From NCBI RefSeq assembly GCF_016859285.1, contig NC_053404.1:20734105-20798104 (forward strand): 64,000 nucleotides of DNA, written 5' to 3'. The position numbers and the translations under genes are program-made. Below the pieces are notes generated by a model. That model did not search any database. It was given only the letters and a program-made list of their open reading frames with translations, and had not been told where the DNA came from. Source of the stretch: Xiphias gladius. Taxonomy: Eukaryota; Chordata; Actinopteri; Istiophoriformes; Xiphiidae. Position 1 is the first letter of the stretch, and the number at the start of each line of letters is the position of its first letter. Below, piece by piece: positions 34,601 through 47,897 of this stretch.

Positions 34601-37600
34601 CTGCAACACACAATGCTTCCATGTAAATTATGGAAGATTTTCAGCTTGAGAAATACACACTTGAATGTTTGTTTGTTTGTTTTTTTAAAGTCTGGTTTCC
34701 CAGCAAAGTCACTGGGCTCAAAAGTGGGAGGATTATCTTTACTTCAGTAAATATCACAAATTTTGCATAATAAGTGCGTTTGAACTGAAGAGCATCTTTC
34801 CCTGCTGTTCCCGAGCACACTTATGTACTTTCAAAGGTCAAATTTCGTTTTTCTATACTCAGTATGAGCCGTAAAGGAACTCGGTGAAGTCATGCAGTGG
34901 CATCCGAAACTGTAAAGCACCAAGCGCCTGGTACTAAATGACTGGTCAGATTCACAATCTTATTATTGTTTGAGTAAAGTTAAATCAACATCTAGCCATT
35001 TTTTTTTTTTTTTTTACTACAACTACAACCACACTACAGCTACGTTTTAAGGTATGTTTCCAAAAAAATAAAAATAAAACAACCCAAAAATACTAAAAGC
35101 AAGTTTCTACTCAATGTAACAGTCTGCCTGGCAGGGAAAACAGCAAGAGCCCGGTGACCCTGGGGATCTGTCAGCCTACCCTGGGGTGATGGCGGTCATG
35201 GCGGGGTGCTTGTTGCTGCACCACACCCGGTGGTTGTGGGTGATCTTCCACGCTGAGACGAAAGGAGCGCCGTAATCAGCCAGCAGCCTCTCATTATCTG
35301 GACGGCGACAGCGCAGGAAACGAAGAGAGAGGCAAAAGGAGACAGGGAGGACCCATTAGCGGCACAACCGGATTTGCTGTCATTCCCCCCGCGAAGTCAT
35401 TATGCGGGATTATCAGTGTGTGCGCACAGGATGCAACGATCACAGCTCCCATCATAATTAGCGATGCCCCCGAACGCCACGTGCACGTTACAGCAGAGAA
35501 TACAAGCAGTATTAATACAGAATCAACTCAAGTCAACACGAATGAAGAAACGAGTAAGCTGCACATTTTGGAGAACAAATTCAAAGCCCTCTCAAGCTTT
35601 AAAATAAACAAAACCACCTTTTATCATTAGTTTTATCCACTTATTGCATCGATAATATGAGCATTACTTTGGGTGTGTGGCATCGCTCCCGTAACGATCT
35701 GGAAAAAAAAAAAAAAAAAAATCTGAGCGCGCCTGACAAAGATGGTCCCCTGAGGTCGCAAAACCCCCAGCAGAGCTTGAGAAATATTCAAAATTCACGT
35801 ACAATCGAGTGCTAAATTGACCGTTATTATCATATTGCACTGCAGTTGCAATCATTTTCATTTTTATTTTTTTATTTTTTTCTTAAATGGTGGTGCGTGT
35901 TGTTCAAATAAAAATCAGAGCGGAATATACAGTATGAAAAAAAACATAGACGCTATGTAAAAGGTTGCTCAGCAAGAGACTGTCACTGTCGGAGGTTCCC
36001 CGAACGCACCGCCGGAGGGCGTTTTCCTAAAAACAGCCTCTGCTCTCAGCTGCTACAAAAATAACGTGTCAAGATACAACAGTGGAGGCGAGGAGACGCT
36101 CACTGTACGTTCGAGTATTTTTAATTCAGTTAATGTTTGGGAAATCAGCTGGCAGCGGGAAGACGATAGGACATCGATCGTACGTACGTTTTGGAAAATG
36201 CAGTCCAAGTAGCTGAAGTAAAAGAAAAAAATTCATTCATTCATTAAAAGGTCATGATTTATCTACAGGCTGCTTTTTCCTGATAAGTTCTTGAAAGTTT
36301 CCTGGAAAGAACCATGTAGTTTGGTATTAAACCAACAGAGCCAAAGTTCTGAGACTGTTAGTTGTGTTTCCAGATGAATTTCCATGAAAGAAACTGCGCC
36401 ACCTAAATCCAAGACCAACGTGTATGACTCGCTGATTGATGGTCGGAAACTTTAGCCTCCATTCATGCTGACTCGGCAGCTCGCCCGCTCCTCTCTGGAC
36501 AAAAAGTCTCAAGGTTGTGCTAGCTTAGCATCTGGAGCCAACTGGAAGTGCACCAACTGATAGCAAATGACAGGGTTCTTTCAAGGAAACGGAGATTATT
36601 TGGAGATAAACTGGAATTTACAGACTTGTAACATAAAGCGTTACCAAACATTTATATGTACTGTGTATGTTTGGTCGTCTAAATGACACGAAGCTAAGCC
36701 AGTCTGGATTAAGAGCGAACATCTTTATGGGGCAAAAGCAAATGAGAAAACTGTACTTAAAATGGTTTAATTCTTAAATTTAGATCAAGTTTTTTTAAAG
36801 ATTTATTGCATTGAGAAGTAGGTAAAATAACCACTTAATATGGACATGAGCAAAGTAAGAAAAGGGAGGGAAAAAGACAACGAATGAAACAGGGAAAGAG
36901 TGAGTAGGCGAGGGACCCTACCCTGCTGTAACGCAGAGGACAGTAACGAGTGGAGGTAGAGGGTGAACTGGGCTCGGATCCACTCGTCTCCGCCCTCCCA
37001 GCCCGTCCCGTCCAGGAAGACGTCGTCGCGGTTCTCCGTCACGTGTTTGACGAGGTAGTCGGCGAAACGCAGGTCTGCCGTCGTCAAGCTCAGGATCTTC
37101 CGGAGCTCGGGGTCCTGGATCTGGACACGAGCTTCTTCCACCTACGACGCCAAAAAACACACAGTATTTACCCGCAGGAACCTTTAAGGAAGGTTGAACT
37201 TAAAGCTACAACAACAAACTGTTTTTTTTTTCACTTTTAAATTAAAAGTTAATAAAAGAGTTCGTACACGAAGGGCTTACCTCAACAATAGCGTCACTTA
37301 GGTGCCTCTGCTGGCGGAACAGGATGTTGGTCGCCCCGGCAACGAAGCCTCGCACCGTCACGTCTGACAGGAGGTGATGCTGCTGCAGGGCCATGTAGGG
37401 CAGGCACAGGTAACCCTGGCGACAACAGAAGGCAAAGAGGTCAGGTGCTGGAGTCACACAAGCTGTGTGAGTGTTAAACCCGAAGCCAAAACACACACAC
37501 ACACACACACACACGCAGGTTATCTGATGAGTGTGTGGTTGAGCTGAGATGTTTTGGCTGTGAGTCTGATTTTACTGGTTATTTAATCGGTCATTTCTGA

Positions 37601-40600
37601 ACAGGTGTCTCCGAAACTCTATGAGATCCATGAAATGGAAACACTAACTTTTATTTATCAAAAAACAAATAATATTTTTCTGTGAATAAGGAAAATGTCG
37701 GAATCCACACGGAATAAATTTGAGTCCCTGGGCCCTTCCAAGGGTTTCGGTTTCACTCGGTTGGAGACAGGAGGGTGTCCTCGATAAAGATGAACTGAAA
37801 ATGAAGATTCATGTTGGGTTGAATTTCATTTTATCTTTTATGATCGTCGAGTAAGCTGTTGCTCTGTTTTTAATGCGTTGGTATCTCTCTTTAAAAGCCG
37901 TACTCATTTAGGAACAACCAGTCCTTTAGTTCACCTCAAAAATTGAAGATCGCCAAATTTATAAGTGCGCGATTTTTCGCTGGGCAGCGGCAAAATGTTG
38001 CTCAAGCTGCAGTTACCTTAGTGAAGATGGCGAGGGGCAGGCCGTACTGATCCTCCTCCAGACCGGACACCAGGCCCTGGGTGACCCCTCCCTGGCCGGT
38101 GACCGCCTGCGGCTGCACGGTGATGGGCGTCCCTGGTTTGGAGTCGAAGGCGCCTGGCAGCTCCGACCCCGTCTCCTGCCCCTCAGTCGCCTCTTTAGGA
38201 CCACCTTCTTCTAACACGCTGGGGTCCAGAGTCTCCCAGTCGCTCTCCGAGGACTCCGGAGAGGTACGAGACGGGGGTTTGAGGAGGTGGCTGTCCCCGT
38301 CAGTGCTGTTCCCAGAGGACGCAGACTCTGCAGCAGGCGGGGCGGTCTCCTCCCCCTCCAGCTCCAGCAGGGTGGTGCTGGCGATGTCGGTGACGGACAC
38401 GGAGACGAACTCCTCCGCTCCCGAGATGCTCTCCACCAGGCTCAGGTCCTCTGACACGCTGCTCTTGGGTCTGTAGTGGGACGAGTCCACCAGGCCGTGC
38501 TCGATCATACCTGCACAGATCAGATAAACTAAAATGTCAGCATTGTTATATATTAGATTATTATAATACTATTTTTTGTGTTTGTCCTTTTTCAGGGATT
38601 CTACAGTCTCTAAGTTTGCTGATTTTTCCAGACCTCAGAGTAACTAGAATCTTGTGATCCGACCTCTCACCTTGCTGCGTCGATGTACAGGTGCACTCCA
38701 GGACACACTTACTTCACTGCTGTGTGTGTTCAGAGGGGAAATCTGACGAGAGCGTTTCAACCAGAGAGGACAGGCCAAAAAATATATATATATAGCTCTC
38801 CAGGCTGGTATTAAGTTACTCTTTAAACCTGTGATAACGGGTTTTTTGTTGATTGTTGTGAAGACAACACTGACAACACTGATGTATTATCACCTGTACA
38901 GTGTTTATATGATGAACTTGTTGGCAATTTAGCAGTTAGAATCAACATTATTATTCATCTGGAGTTGTGTCTGCGTCCACCTGATCAATCTAGGTCCAGT
39001 ACTCCCTCTTCTTTTAGCTCTGTTTTTCGTCTCCGCCAGCTCCTGAGGGGAAACATCTGGCTCTTTAGCTGCTAAATGCTCCGGCGTGTTTCGGCAGCTG
39101 GTCCCTGACGGTGTCTGCCTGCTGTTTTGCTGCTGAGCAGGTAGTGGACGGAGGCCTTTTACAGCTGTTTCTCTGAAAACAGCCGCCTCCCGCTGCTGCT
39201 GTGGCTGAAAACGACGCCGTGAGAGCGGTGAGAGCGGCTGTGGTCCGGACAGACAGACAATGAGCTGCAAACTCACTATAAAAGCTCCGTAAAGCCGAGG
39301 CGTGCTGCAGATTCAGCCGATTGCCCTTGGCATCACTACCAGAGGCCTCATTTTACGCGCAAGAGGAGGGAAGCTGTGTGAAACGTTTTTCCTTTTATTT
39401 ACTGACCTGGAAACAGTGATAAAACCGTCATGAGAGCTCCCACTAGTCTGTTTACAGGAGACACATAGAACAGGACCTGCGAAACATAAGCCAAAAAAAA
39501 CACATTCACAGAGTCAAATTTCAAGAACACTGAATGACTCAAAAAGTGGACAAGATGTATTTATTCGTACCTTCTTCTCCAGCAGAATAAGCTTGAACAG
39601 GATGAGAACCTGTGACGGTAAAAAAAAAAGAAGTTTACTGATTACCGATGCTGTAAAAAACATACAACACAAAACACCATTATCCTCGTCAAACCTGGTA
39701 GCTTCTACCTTGTGTCGAAAGTGCAGTATTAAGTCTCTTGGTGATAACCCTGAGGAGAGAAAAAAAAGGGCAGCGCATCAGCGGATGTGGAATCAACCCT
39801 CGGAGAAAAAAAAAATGAAAATGCATGAACACCTTTGTGCCGTCAACAGCAATCGCACGCTCGAAGGCCTGACGAGACACAACGGCGACAAATATGGTGT
39901 GTGTGAAGAATTTTGATGCAAAAACAGAGCGAAACCTTGGGTTCTCGGCTCGTTTTTGACTGGGAAAACTGCACAATTAACGGGCCATTTTCACTGTTTT
40001 ACAGACAACAGAGATTTGCAGTGAAGAACGGAGAGTACATATTTATGTAGTGTGTGAAATTGTACTTATAAAAAGCTACAGATGATTCAAATGTTCAGTA
40101 CAAAAATGACAACTTTCTGGATTTTTCCTCAGGATTTACTGAACTAAATTCCATGAAACAGGGCAAAATAAAAGTTAATAGTTTGTGTTACAACTAGGGG
40201 ACGTGCAGGGCAGGTTGTGGTGTGTAACCATAAATGTTTAAGTGCAGTCCTACGGACACATTCAAATGAGAGCGCTTGACCCACCTAAATAGACCTGTGA
40301 CCCCTCCAGGGCCGAACCCTTCAGAGAGCCGTTCATGTGGTCGTAGAGTTCCTGCAGGGTCGGAGGAGGAGGAGGAGGCAGGGGGTGAGCGGAGGTGATG
40401 GCGGAGAAGTGAAACATTAACAAAAACACACACAAACACAGGTCTCACCTGTAGAATAGAGATCTGCGAGAAGTCTTTCTCCTCGAAGTAGGCGTGCGTG
40501 ATGAGCTGTAGCTTTGCTTGAAGCAGACCGTAGAGAGGCTGGGGTTGAAAGACAAGAAGCCGTCAGCAGCAGCACCGTGATGTGTGAGTCATTTACAGTA

Positions 40601-43600
40601 GGAGCCACCCCAAAAAAAAACAAAACAAACAAAACCAAAAAACCTCAAGCAGGATCATTTTTCTCATCACGGGAGAAACAAGACTCAATCGTGACTTAGG
40701 ACTTTTCTCCCCGAGCAGCTTCTTTATCCTCGCTTTACCTGGAAATGGCCACACAGGACGAGATCTCTCATTTCCACCACTGTGCTCCTTTAACTTCTCA
40801 GAGGAAAAGTGTGGGAGCGGAGGTTTGCTGACCCCAAGTAGCCCCAGTAGTCTCTCCCTCTTTTTATTTATTTGTTTTTTAACTGGGTGTTTGCTACGAG
40901 TCTAAACCTTAAGTCTAAGTACACCACGTTGTTGTGCATCACAGAAGAGTCCCGCCTACCACCCCGTTACGCAACACCCCGCCCTCCTGAAATCGGTGCT
41001 ACCCAGAAATAGCAGCCATGTGGCCGGCAGTCGAGGAACCTTCTAAGAGGATCGACGGAACGGCCGGACAGGTCGGCGCAGTCTGCATCCCCCCCGAGTC
41101 AACCCACCGCACCGCGCGCAACAATGACCCATTACGCAGCCAGACTGGCTTTTTGACCGAGACGCCACCGGACGTCGAGAACAGCTCAGTCGCCCCCCCC
41201 CCGGATTGATTTTCAGAGTCTGCACACTGGCACGTCCCAGTGTCGCTCTGGCCCGAGTTTAGACGGAAAGCGTGGTAAATAATAAATGCGCAGAGCATCA
41301 TTTACAGGTACCAACATCGAGATAAAGAGTTGGGCGGTAAAATCGTGGATCTGGACGCTTAAATGCTTGAAAGACCCTTCCGGACTGAAGCAGGGAAGCG
41401 CCGTGCCGACACGTCTCTGAAAACTTTCCGAGAGGGGGAATCCGTCCAAAACGCCTGCTTGGTGCAGGTGGGCGCGCAGCCGGCCAGTCGCGGCAAAAAG
41501 TGGGTGTGGATGTCGGATCGTCGGCCTTGGGGAAGCTGCGGAAATGGTCGGACGCGTCCGGTGTCGGAGAGGTGCGGGAGGGCGGGGGTTCCCCGAAGCT
41601 TTCCGTTCCCATAAGCAGCGCAGGGGGAGCATCAAGTGTCTAAACACCTGAGCCGACCTGGGACGACCCGATCCATGTCAAATAAGCTTTTCCATTCTCA
41701 GTCATCTGGGCATTCAACCGGCTCATACGAGGGCGAACAGTGTCACTAAGCCTGAGCTGCTTGGTAACAGGCCAATAAAAGGGGAAATTAAACCAAAATG
41801 TGACTCCAGCGACCGGTTGAGTCGACTTTTCGAACCGCTCGCCCTCTTCATTGGCATCATTTAGGAGCCTGGCGTGTGTAATAAAGAGCCCGGAGGAGGA
41901 AATAGGACCGGATGGCCGGGAGCTTAATGAGACGTCAACACGAGGAGCTGTTATGATGTTTACACCATTAACACACGGAGAAGAGACGGGTACTGTGGGG
42001 CCTCACTGGATTCTTTTCTGAACATCGGAGGAGGAGATGCCACCACCCCACCCCACCCCACATTTCAGGGACCTGACCCCTGGTTTCATCGGTGCCAGCT
42101 CGCAAAGCTGCCGAGACTTGAAATGCAGGCTCATTCTAGGAGGAGATAAAAGGGCGTCGCCCTCCCACTGGCTCACCACTCGGCTGAGGACGCAGACACT
42201 CTTCTGGACCGTCTCCCTGGTGACGTCAGCCTGCCGGACCTTTAGGGCCTGAAGAGAGGGATTCAAAAACAAAAATATATGTTTATATATATATATATTT
42301 TTTTTTTTTAATACACATGAGACCACGAGGCAAACACGCTACGTGGCCAAAAGTATGCGGACAGCTGCGCTTCCAAAAATCAGCTCTAACCATACATACT
42401 GCAAATTTCTCTTTTATTCTGAAAGGTAGAGGATGTGTTCCTTTCCCCTCCCCGGGCTTAACCCCCCCCCTGTGTTGGTCGTCGCGGTGGTCCACTCCTT
42501 CATACCTGTTCACTCACTATTTTTTAACACGGGGAGGTTTGTCAAACATCAAATCCACAAAAAAATGCCCCCCGTGTGTGCAACTCTATGTGCAATGCCC
42601 GTGGTTATTAGATTAATGCTGAATCCAGGTGCTGTCTGCTGGTCTGACTTTCTACTATGAATGAAATTCTTCTGATCTTGAAATGATCTGGTATCTATGT
42701 GCTGTACACACACACACACACACATCATAAGACTTTTTTTTTTTTTTAACCGAGCCAGAGGAATAATAAAAAAAAAAAAACCAAGGCTTCCTGGCTCTAG
42801 AAGAATTAAAGGGGAAAGGTATCTGGACTGACCTTGGCTTCTATTTGGCGATAGCAGGAGACTCCATACACACCTCACGTCCCCGCTGAGCGGCGGCAGG
42901 TGGAAATACACCGTGTCTGCAAAACAAGGAGACCCGTCAGGGCGACGCGCGGGGTCACCAGTCCGAATCTGCGACAATACAATACGGGAAAACTGGCCGA
43001 GGGATGCCACTGGTCACGGGGGGGGGTTCAAAACTGTGGCCAGACTGGACGAAACACGTGACCCGCAGGCCAGAGACTTACCAGCTACCCGTCCTTGGCT
43101 TTTTTGGGGGGGGCGACTACTGGCGACTACTTGCCTTTGCCTCAGTCCGCCTAATGTGGGCTGAGAGCGACGTCGTGCTGTGTTAACCGCGGGGCTGATT
43201 TCAAGGCCGATCCATTTTGGTTTCTCACTTTTGAGAGACTTGAACCAGCGGACCTTTTTTTGCAATTTTTTTTTTTTCCTCGAGAAAGTGACTCACGTGA
43301 TCACCCAGCGATCAAACTGGCTGCCGATTCATTCTCTGGCGATCGACTAATCGATTCAGCGACTAACGGCCGCAGCCCTGGAGTGAACGTGGACGTGCTT
43401 TAATCAACCGATGCCTCCGGTGGTGGCAGACCACAGCAGTATGGGATAACACGTGTTTCTAAAACGCTAATCCGTAATGATGTCAGTCATGCAAGTGGTC
43501 AGATGGTGTTAGTTTGTGATGCATCTGTGCAGAGAAAAAAAATGTTTAAATTGTAAATTTTCCAACAAAACACAAATAAAACCTCCAAAAATGTGACTTT

Positions 43601-46600
43601 TTGACTATATTGCTCAGTCAGTGCGACGGGAAAAACAAACAAAAAGAAAAAAACACAGCAGTGAGTAGTGCCCATGAGCCGGAAATGAGAAAACTCCCCC
43701 GTCATGTGTCATCAGTGCATTAGCAGTTGGCGCTGATGGTCGTCGTTTCAGATCTAGACGTGAACTTTGCCCTAGTTCCGGCCGCTCGCCGTCGCGGGAC
43801 AGTGCGAACGGCAGCGGTGAACCACGGGACTGTCGGATGACAGCAGCCACAACAGGTGGGACCCCCCCACGCCCGGCCCCGCTCTGTCTTTACAGCCTGG
43901 ACACTGCTTCCGATTTCTAACGGCGACGCCTGCTTTTATGACACTTTACTTGAACGAGCTTTACAGCGACCGACACATGGAGAGCTTGTTGGACTCCGCT
44001 TGCCCTGGGTTTGGCCTCCCAGGCTGCCTGACTAATTTATTGGCGGAGGTTGTCGGGAGTCCAGATCGACTGAGATCTCCTGAGGAGACCAACATGAAAA
44101 AAGCTGTTTTTGTGCCGAAAACCGCACGAAAACACAAGAGTAACGAAAATGCTCCTGATCCGACCAGGCAATTGGCAAAAGAAAAAAAAGTCCAGGAGCC
44201 CAAGGTGAAGTCTTGAAACAACAGTCCATGATATTCAGTTCACTATCAAACAACACAGAGAAGACCAGAAAATACTCAAGAGTTGAGGAGACGGAACCAA
44301 ATGAATCTTTGCCGGTTTCGCCTCGTAAATGGATTAAAATGAGTAAAAATTTAATCATCTGATTGATTCATCACTGCAGGACTTGATGCAAATACGGCAT
44401 TGTCGATCAAAAAGAATCACGCGTCTATTAATATCTCTAGGCTTATAGGCAGGGTCAGCGAAATTTCCGCGGCATTTCCGTTTGGGCTGCACTGGCGTTA
44501 CCCCCGGATGGCAAAAGCGGCAGCTCCCGTCACAGTTCTGTTGCACGACCGATGAGCTGAAACACGACACACGAGCTGCAGATTCAGACGCACCTTCCTG
44601 GTAGTTGTGCGCCCCGTCCGGCAGAGCCAGGAAAGGGAGGTACTTCCACTCCTCGGGCAGCAGGCTACTGTCGTGGCCCTCGTCCGGCATCAGCGGGGGG
44701 TAGGAGAACTCCACCTGCGGGTCCGGGAGAGAAAGCGTGGTTAGGTTCGCCGTGACGCGGCGCTGGAGCACGTGAAACTTTTCTCGCCTGCGACCTGCGC
44801 TCGAGCGTCTCATTTCACTTCCGCGTTTCGGTTTCTTAAATTGGCGGTCGTTTCTCCTTTAATTCCGCTCCGATTTCCTCCCGGGGGCCTGAGCAACGCA
44901 TGAGCGAGTCTGCTGGTCTTATGTCAGGTGTGTGCTGACACAGACTTTGACAGAGGGGGGGAGGAGGAGGGGTCCACGCATCGCAAACTCAGCGCCTCAG
45001 GTTCTGCTTCTTCCTTTTTTTTTTTAAATGGTAAATTTGAGAAAAATTCTCTCTTCTTTGATTCTATAAATGTTATTTTGTCGGATCTTGCAGCAGATAA
45101 TGCAAATCTTCACGGTCTTTTTTTAATCATGTAGCCTCGATAATCAGCTGATAAGCTTTTTTTTGTACTTTGCATCTTTAATATTTGAGTAATATTTGGA
45201 ATAATGACACGTTTTAGTCTTCGAGTTACTTATATTTACAGATGATTTTTCCTGAGGGATCGAGCGCTCTTCAAAGGTCAGGAGGACACATCGAAGCCTC
45301 ATGTTCTTGTGCTCTAATTCTCTGACTTTTTCCCCCCGTGAGGGTTGTTCGCACGAGTGCTCGCCAAACTCTCTTCACTGCACACACTTGCCGCGTGCGA
45401 TGACCACCGCGTGCTCCCGGGGAGCTGCGAGTTGGCGGCAGCGACAGATCGGCCGCACCATCGACGCCCCCCTCAAGCTGCCGCGTGGGGGCCTCAAGAT
45501 TCATTCCACGAGCAGGTCAAGCAATAGGATTTCGCGGGTGCCGCTGACACAAATCGGCGAACCAAACGAAAAACACATTTAGCAGAGTCGTATCGGGGGA
45601 CGCAGGAATATTAGAAAAACGTCGACAGAACATCTGTCAGTGACGTGTCATCGGAGCAGCGCTGCGCTTTAGACCAGGGGATCATTTGCTGCAGCTTTAT
45701 TTCAATCATAGGCAGTGGAGACCTGAAAAGAAAAAAAAAATGTGACCCGGATTAACAGATAGACTAAGTCATTTGGTCCATGGTAGCATGCTGCTAGCCC
45801 GCTGGCAGGTTCTCTTTATTATCTCTATGATTAACCTGGAACCTGCTGGGCCTGAACGGCACACACACACCCAGCAACAGTGATTCACTCGAGCTGCCAC
45901 TCCTCACCCCGGAGCAGTGAGGTGAACAAACAAACAAAAAACTCCTCCGTGTCCCCTTCAATAAAGCCTCCTGGCGAGGGAAGCAGACGGGCGGCGGGTC
46001 ACGGAGAGACAGAGAGAGAGGGGAGATGGGAGGCCAGGAACACCGTCCTCCGATACCCGGCACCAGATCCCTGAGCCCCATCGGATGACCTCCGTTAACG
46101 GAGGCAACGGGCTCGTTCCCTGAAACAAAGACCCTGCGCTCTCTCTAGAAATCGCCTCTTTTATCTCACGACTCGAACAGCGGCAGCTTCCCGGGCCACT
46201 GAGTCGAGTTGAAAGAAGGCCTCGGAGACACAGTCCCCTCATCTTCTGGCAGCAGAGACACACGGGGAGCGGCGGCGGCAAGGCCCGGCGTTTGTCTTGT
46301 TACTGCTGCCAGCTCGGCCCTCACTAATTAGCAGGCGTTAAACGCTGCTTCTGTCGCGCAGGAGGCGAGAGGCCGGACGTGAGTGGTGCGAGTTAATGTT
46401 AGTCATGGAAGAACAAGTTCACAGCAAAACCGCCACGTGGGCTTTTCCGTGCGGGAGACTCTCTGTTCAAGTTGGTCAAAACAGAAGCCAGAGCTCTGTT
46501 TCGATCATCGATCAATCGTTTGAGTCGGGTTTTCAAGCACAGGGGCCAAAACACTCCCTGGTTCCGGCCTGTCAAGTGTGTGTGAGTTTTGGACCGATGC

Positions 46601-46990
46601 CATTTGGATACAGGTCCTTTAGCCGTGGGAAATTTTAAGGGGCACTTTTGCCACTTTATAGACAAAACACTTAATCGATTAATCGAGAAAATGATCGCCA
46701 AAAATCTTAAATTGCAGCACTAATTTATTATTAAGTTATTTTTAAGGGAAAATGCTTAACCTTTTGGACTTTTGGTCAAAATTTTTGACACTATTGTTGA
46801 AAAAAACCAAAAAACTAAATCGATTATCAAAATGTTGGCAGATACGAGATACGATGAAAAAGCAGCAAATTCTCACGTTTGAGAAAAACTGGAACCATCA
46901 AATGCTGAACAATGACCCCGAAACAATTCATCGGTTATCAGACTAGTTGCCGAATCGTAAAACTGCGCGTACGCAACATCAGACCGGGAC

Positions 46991-47030
<40 letters not shown>

Positions 47031-47262
47031 TTAAAACAATGACAAATATTATTAAAAATATCAACGAGTAGAGCTCTGACATCCCTCCAGTCAACGAGCG
47101 TCTCTACATTTAAATTGCAGAGGTGGGGCCGTTCTTCGCAGAGGAATGAAGAGCTGCAACGATTAGTCGATTAATCGATTAGTTTGTACGAGAGAAAAAT
47201 CAATCTGCGACTATTCTGATAATTGATTAATCACTTTAGTTTTTTGTTTTACGCAAAAATGC

Positions 47263-47293
<31 letters not shown>

Positions 47294-47897
47294 TTGCTAG
47301 TTAAAGCTTCTCAAATGTGAAGACCTGCTGCTTTTTCTTTGGCATTTATGATGGTAAACCGAACAGTTATGGGTGTTAATCGATTAATCGATAATTAAAA
47401 TAGTCGTTAGCCGCAGCCCTGATAATATTTAGAAATATTACTTGAAAAATATCCACGAGTGATGTTTGATTTAAACATAACAACAACAAAAAAAAAACCT
47501 CTGCCTCTGCAGCTGAACTGGAAAGATGTCCAAGTCGGCAGCAGAGCCCATGTTACATAACGCAGGGAGCAGAGCAAACAGCAAACAGCAGATTTAACTC
47601 CAATCGCACGTCGGGCAGGGGGCAATTATTAACAACCCCCCCCCCCCCCAAAAAAAAAACCCCAGTATGAGGACTGTGATTACAAAATAAAGACCCGCGG
47701 CAACGCCGGAGCGTAATCACCCAGCTGCCTGGGAGTCGCAGGGTACGGAAATAGAGTGGGACCGTGGCTGTATGCGCGGCTAGCCGCGCTAGCATGGAGC
47801 CGGGTTCGCGTACCTGACAGCCCTTTTTATGGTGAAATCCGACCACCACGATGTGCAGCACCGGCCCTTTACCGTCCTCCCTGCCGTGAGACTCCAT
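26171..47897 (-). CDS. avl9: AVL9 homologue (DENN-related late secretory pathway / cell migration protein)
   Basis: Sixteen coding exons were traced: 47897-47814, 44714-44594, 42916-42833, 42248-42177, 40538-40449, 40351-40285, 39749-39709, 39609-39571, 39476-39407, 38510-38017, 37415-37281, 37141-36922, 35297-35180, 34600-34547, 27217-27129, 26298-26171. Together they encode about 635 residues (human about 648). Recognisable blocks include HIVVVGFHHKKGCQ, EEWKYLPFLALPDGAHNYQE, ALKVRQADVTRETVQKSVCV, LITHAYFEEKDFSQISIL, LILLEKK, ESDWETLDPSVLE, GYLCLPYMALQQHHLLSDVT, FLDGTGWEGGDEWIRAQF and, in the last exon, SAKSAMSSWFSTL. AVL9 acts in late exocytic traffic in yeast and in epithelial polarity and migration in mammals. 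All junction phases agree except exon 3: it is 84 nt, whereas its flanking phases need 83 or 86, so the frame breaks just before VYGVSCYRQIEAK. Intron 14 (34546-27218) is 7.3 kb and repeat-rich. The gene is head-to-head with lsm5 and convergent with kbtbd2, as in human. Confidence 0.95.
30690..31325 (+). repeat. Degenerate AGAGACACAAAATG array followed by a GC-rich fish repeat
   Basis: The left part (to about 30880) repeats variants of AAGGAGACACAAAATGACC in poor tandem order, a minisatellite common in fish. The right part contains GACCTCTGGCCACCAAATTT, AGTTCATCGTTGAGCCCAAG, TGTGCCACGTCTGAAGAAAA and, at the end, CCTCCGGCCGCGGCTGCCGC, the typical sequence of another abundant teleost interspersed repeat. 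The two are probably separate units side by side. Confidence 0.6.
31569..31643. repeat. CA dinucleotide microsatellite, about 37 units
   Basis: An uninterrupted 75 bp CA run in avl9 intron 14, the longest dinucleotide tract in the window. Smaller CA/GT runs occur at 28645-28676, 33205-33231, 37491-37514, 42707-42723, 46992-47028, 47264-47288 and 63725-63742. Confidence 0.95.
46465..47425. repeat. Cluster of family A repeat copies in avl9 intron 1
   Basis: Phrases such as ATAGACAAAACACTTAATCG and ATTAATCGAGAAAATGATCG (46660-46695), AAATCGATTATCAAAATGTT (about 46821) and GAGCTGCAACGATTAGTCGA (47149), with TCGTTAGCCGCAGCCCTG near 47404, mark at least three pieces of the AT-rich repeat. Two CA microsatellites (46992-47028, 47264-47288) lie within or between them. 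A further 3' fragment, GATCGACTAATCGATTCAGC, lies near 43340 in avl9 intron 2. Confidence 0.55.

Noticed and set aside
47264-47288. CA-repeat tracts as possible CRISPR or tandem gene arrays
   Set aside because: Simple dinucleotide microsatellites in a vertebrate intron; no spacers.
47553-47813. Extension of avl9 exon 1 beyond GGCTGTCAG
   Set aside because: The donor GTACGC follows the Gln codon, and exon 2 at 44714 continues the AVL9 sequence exactly; the extension is intron.
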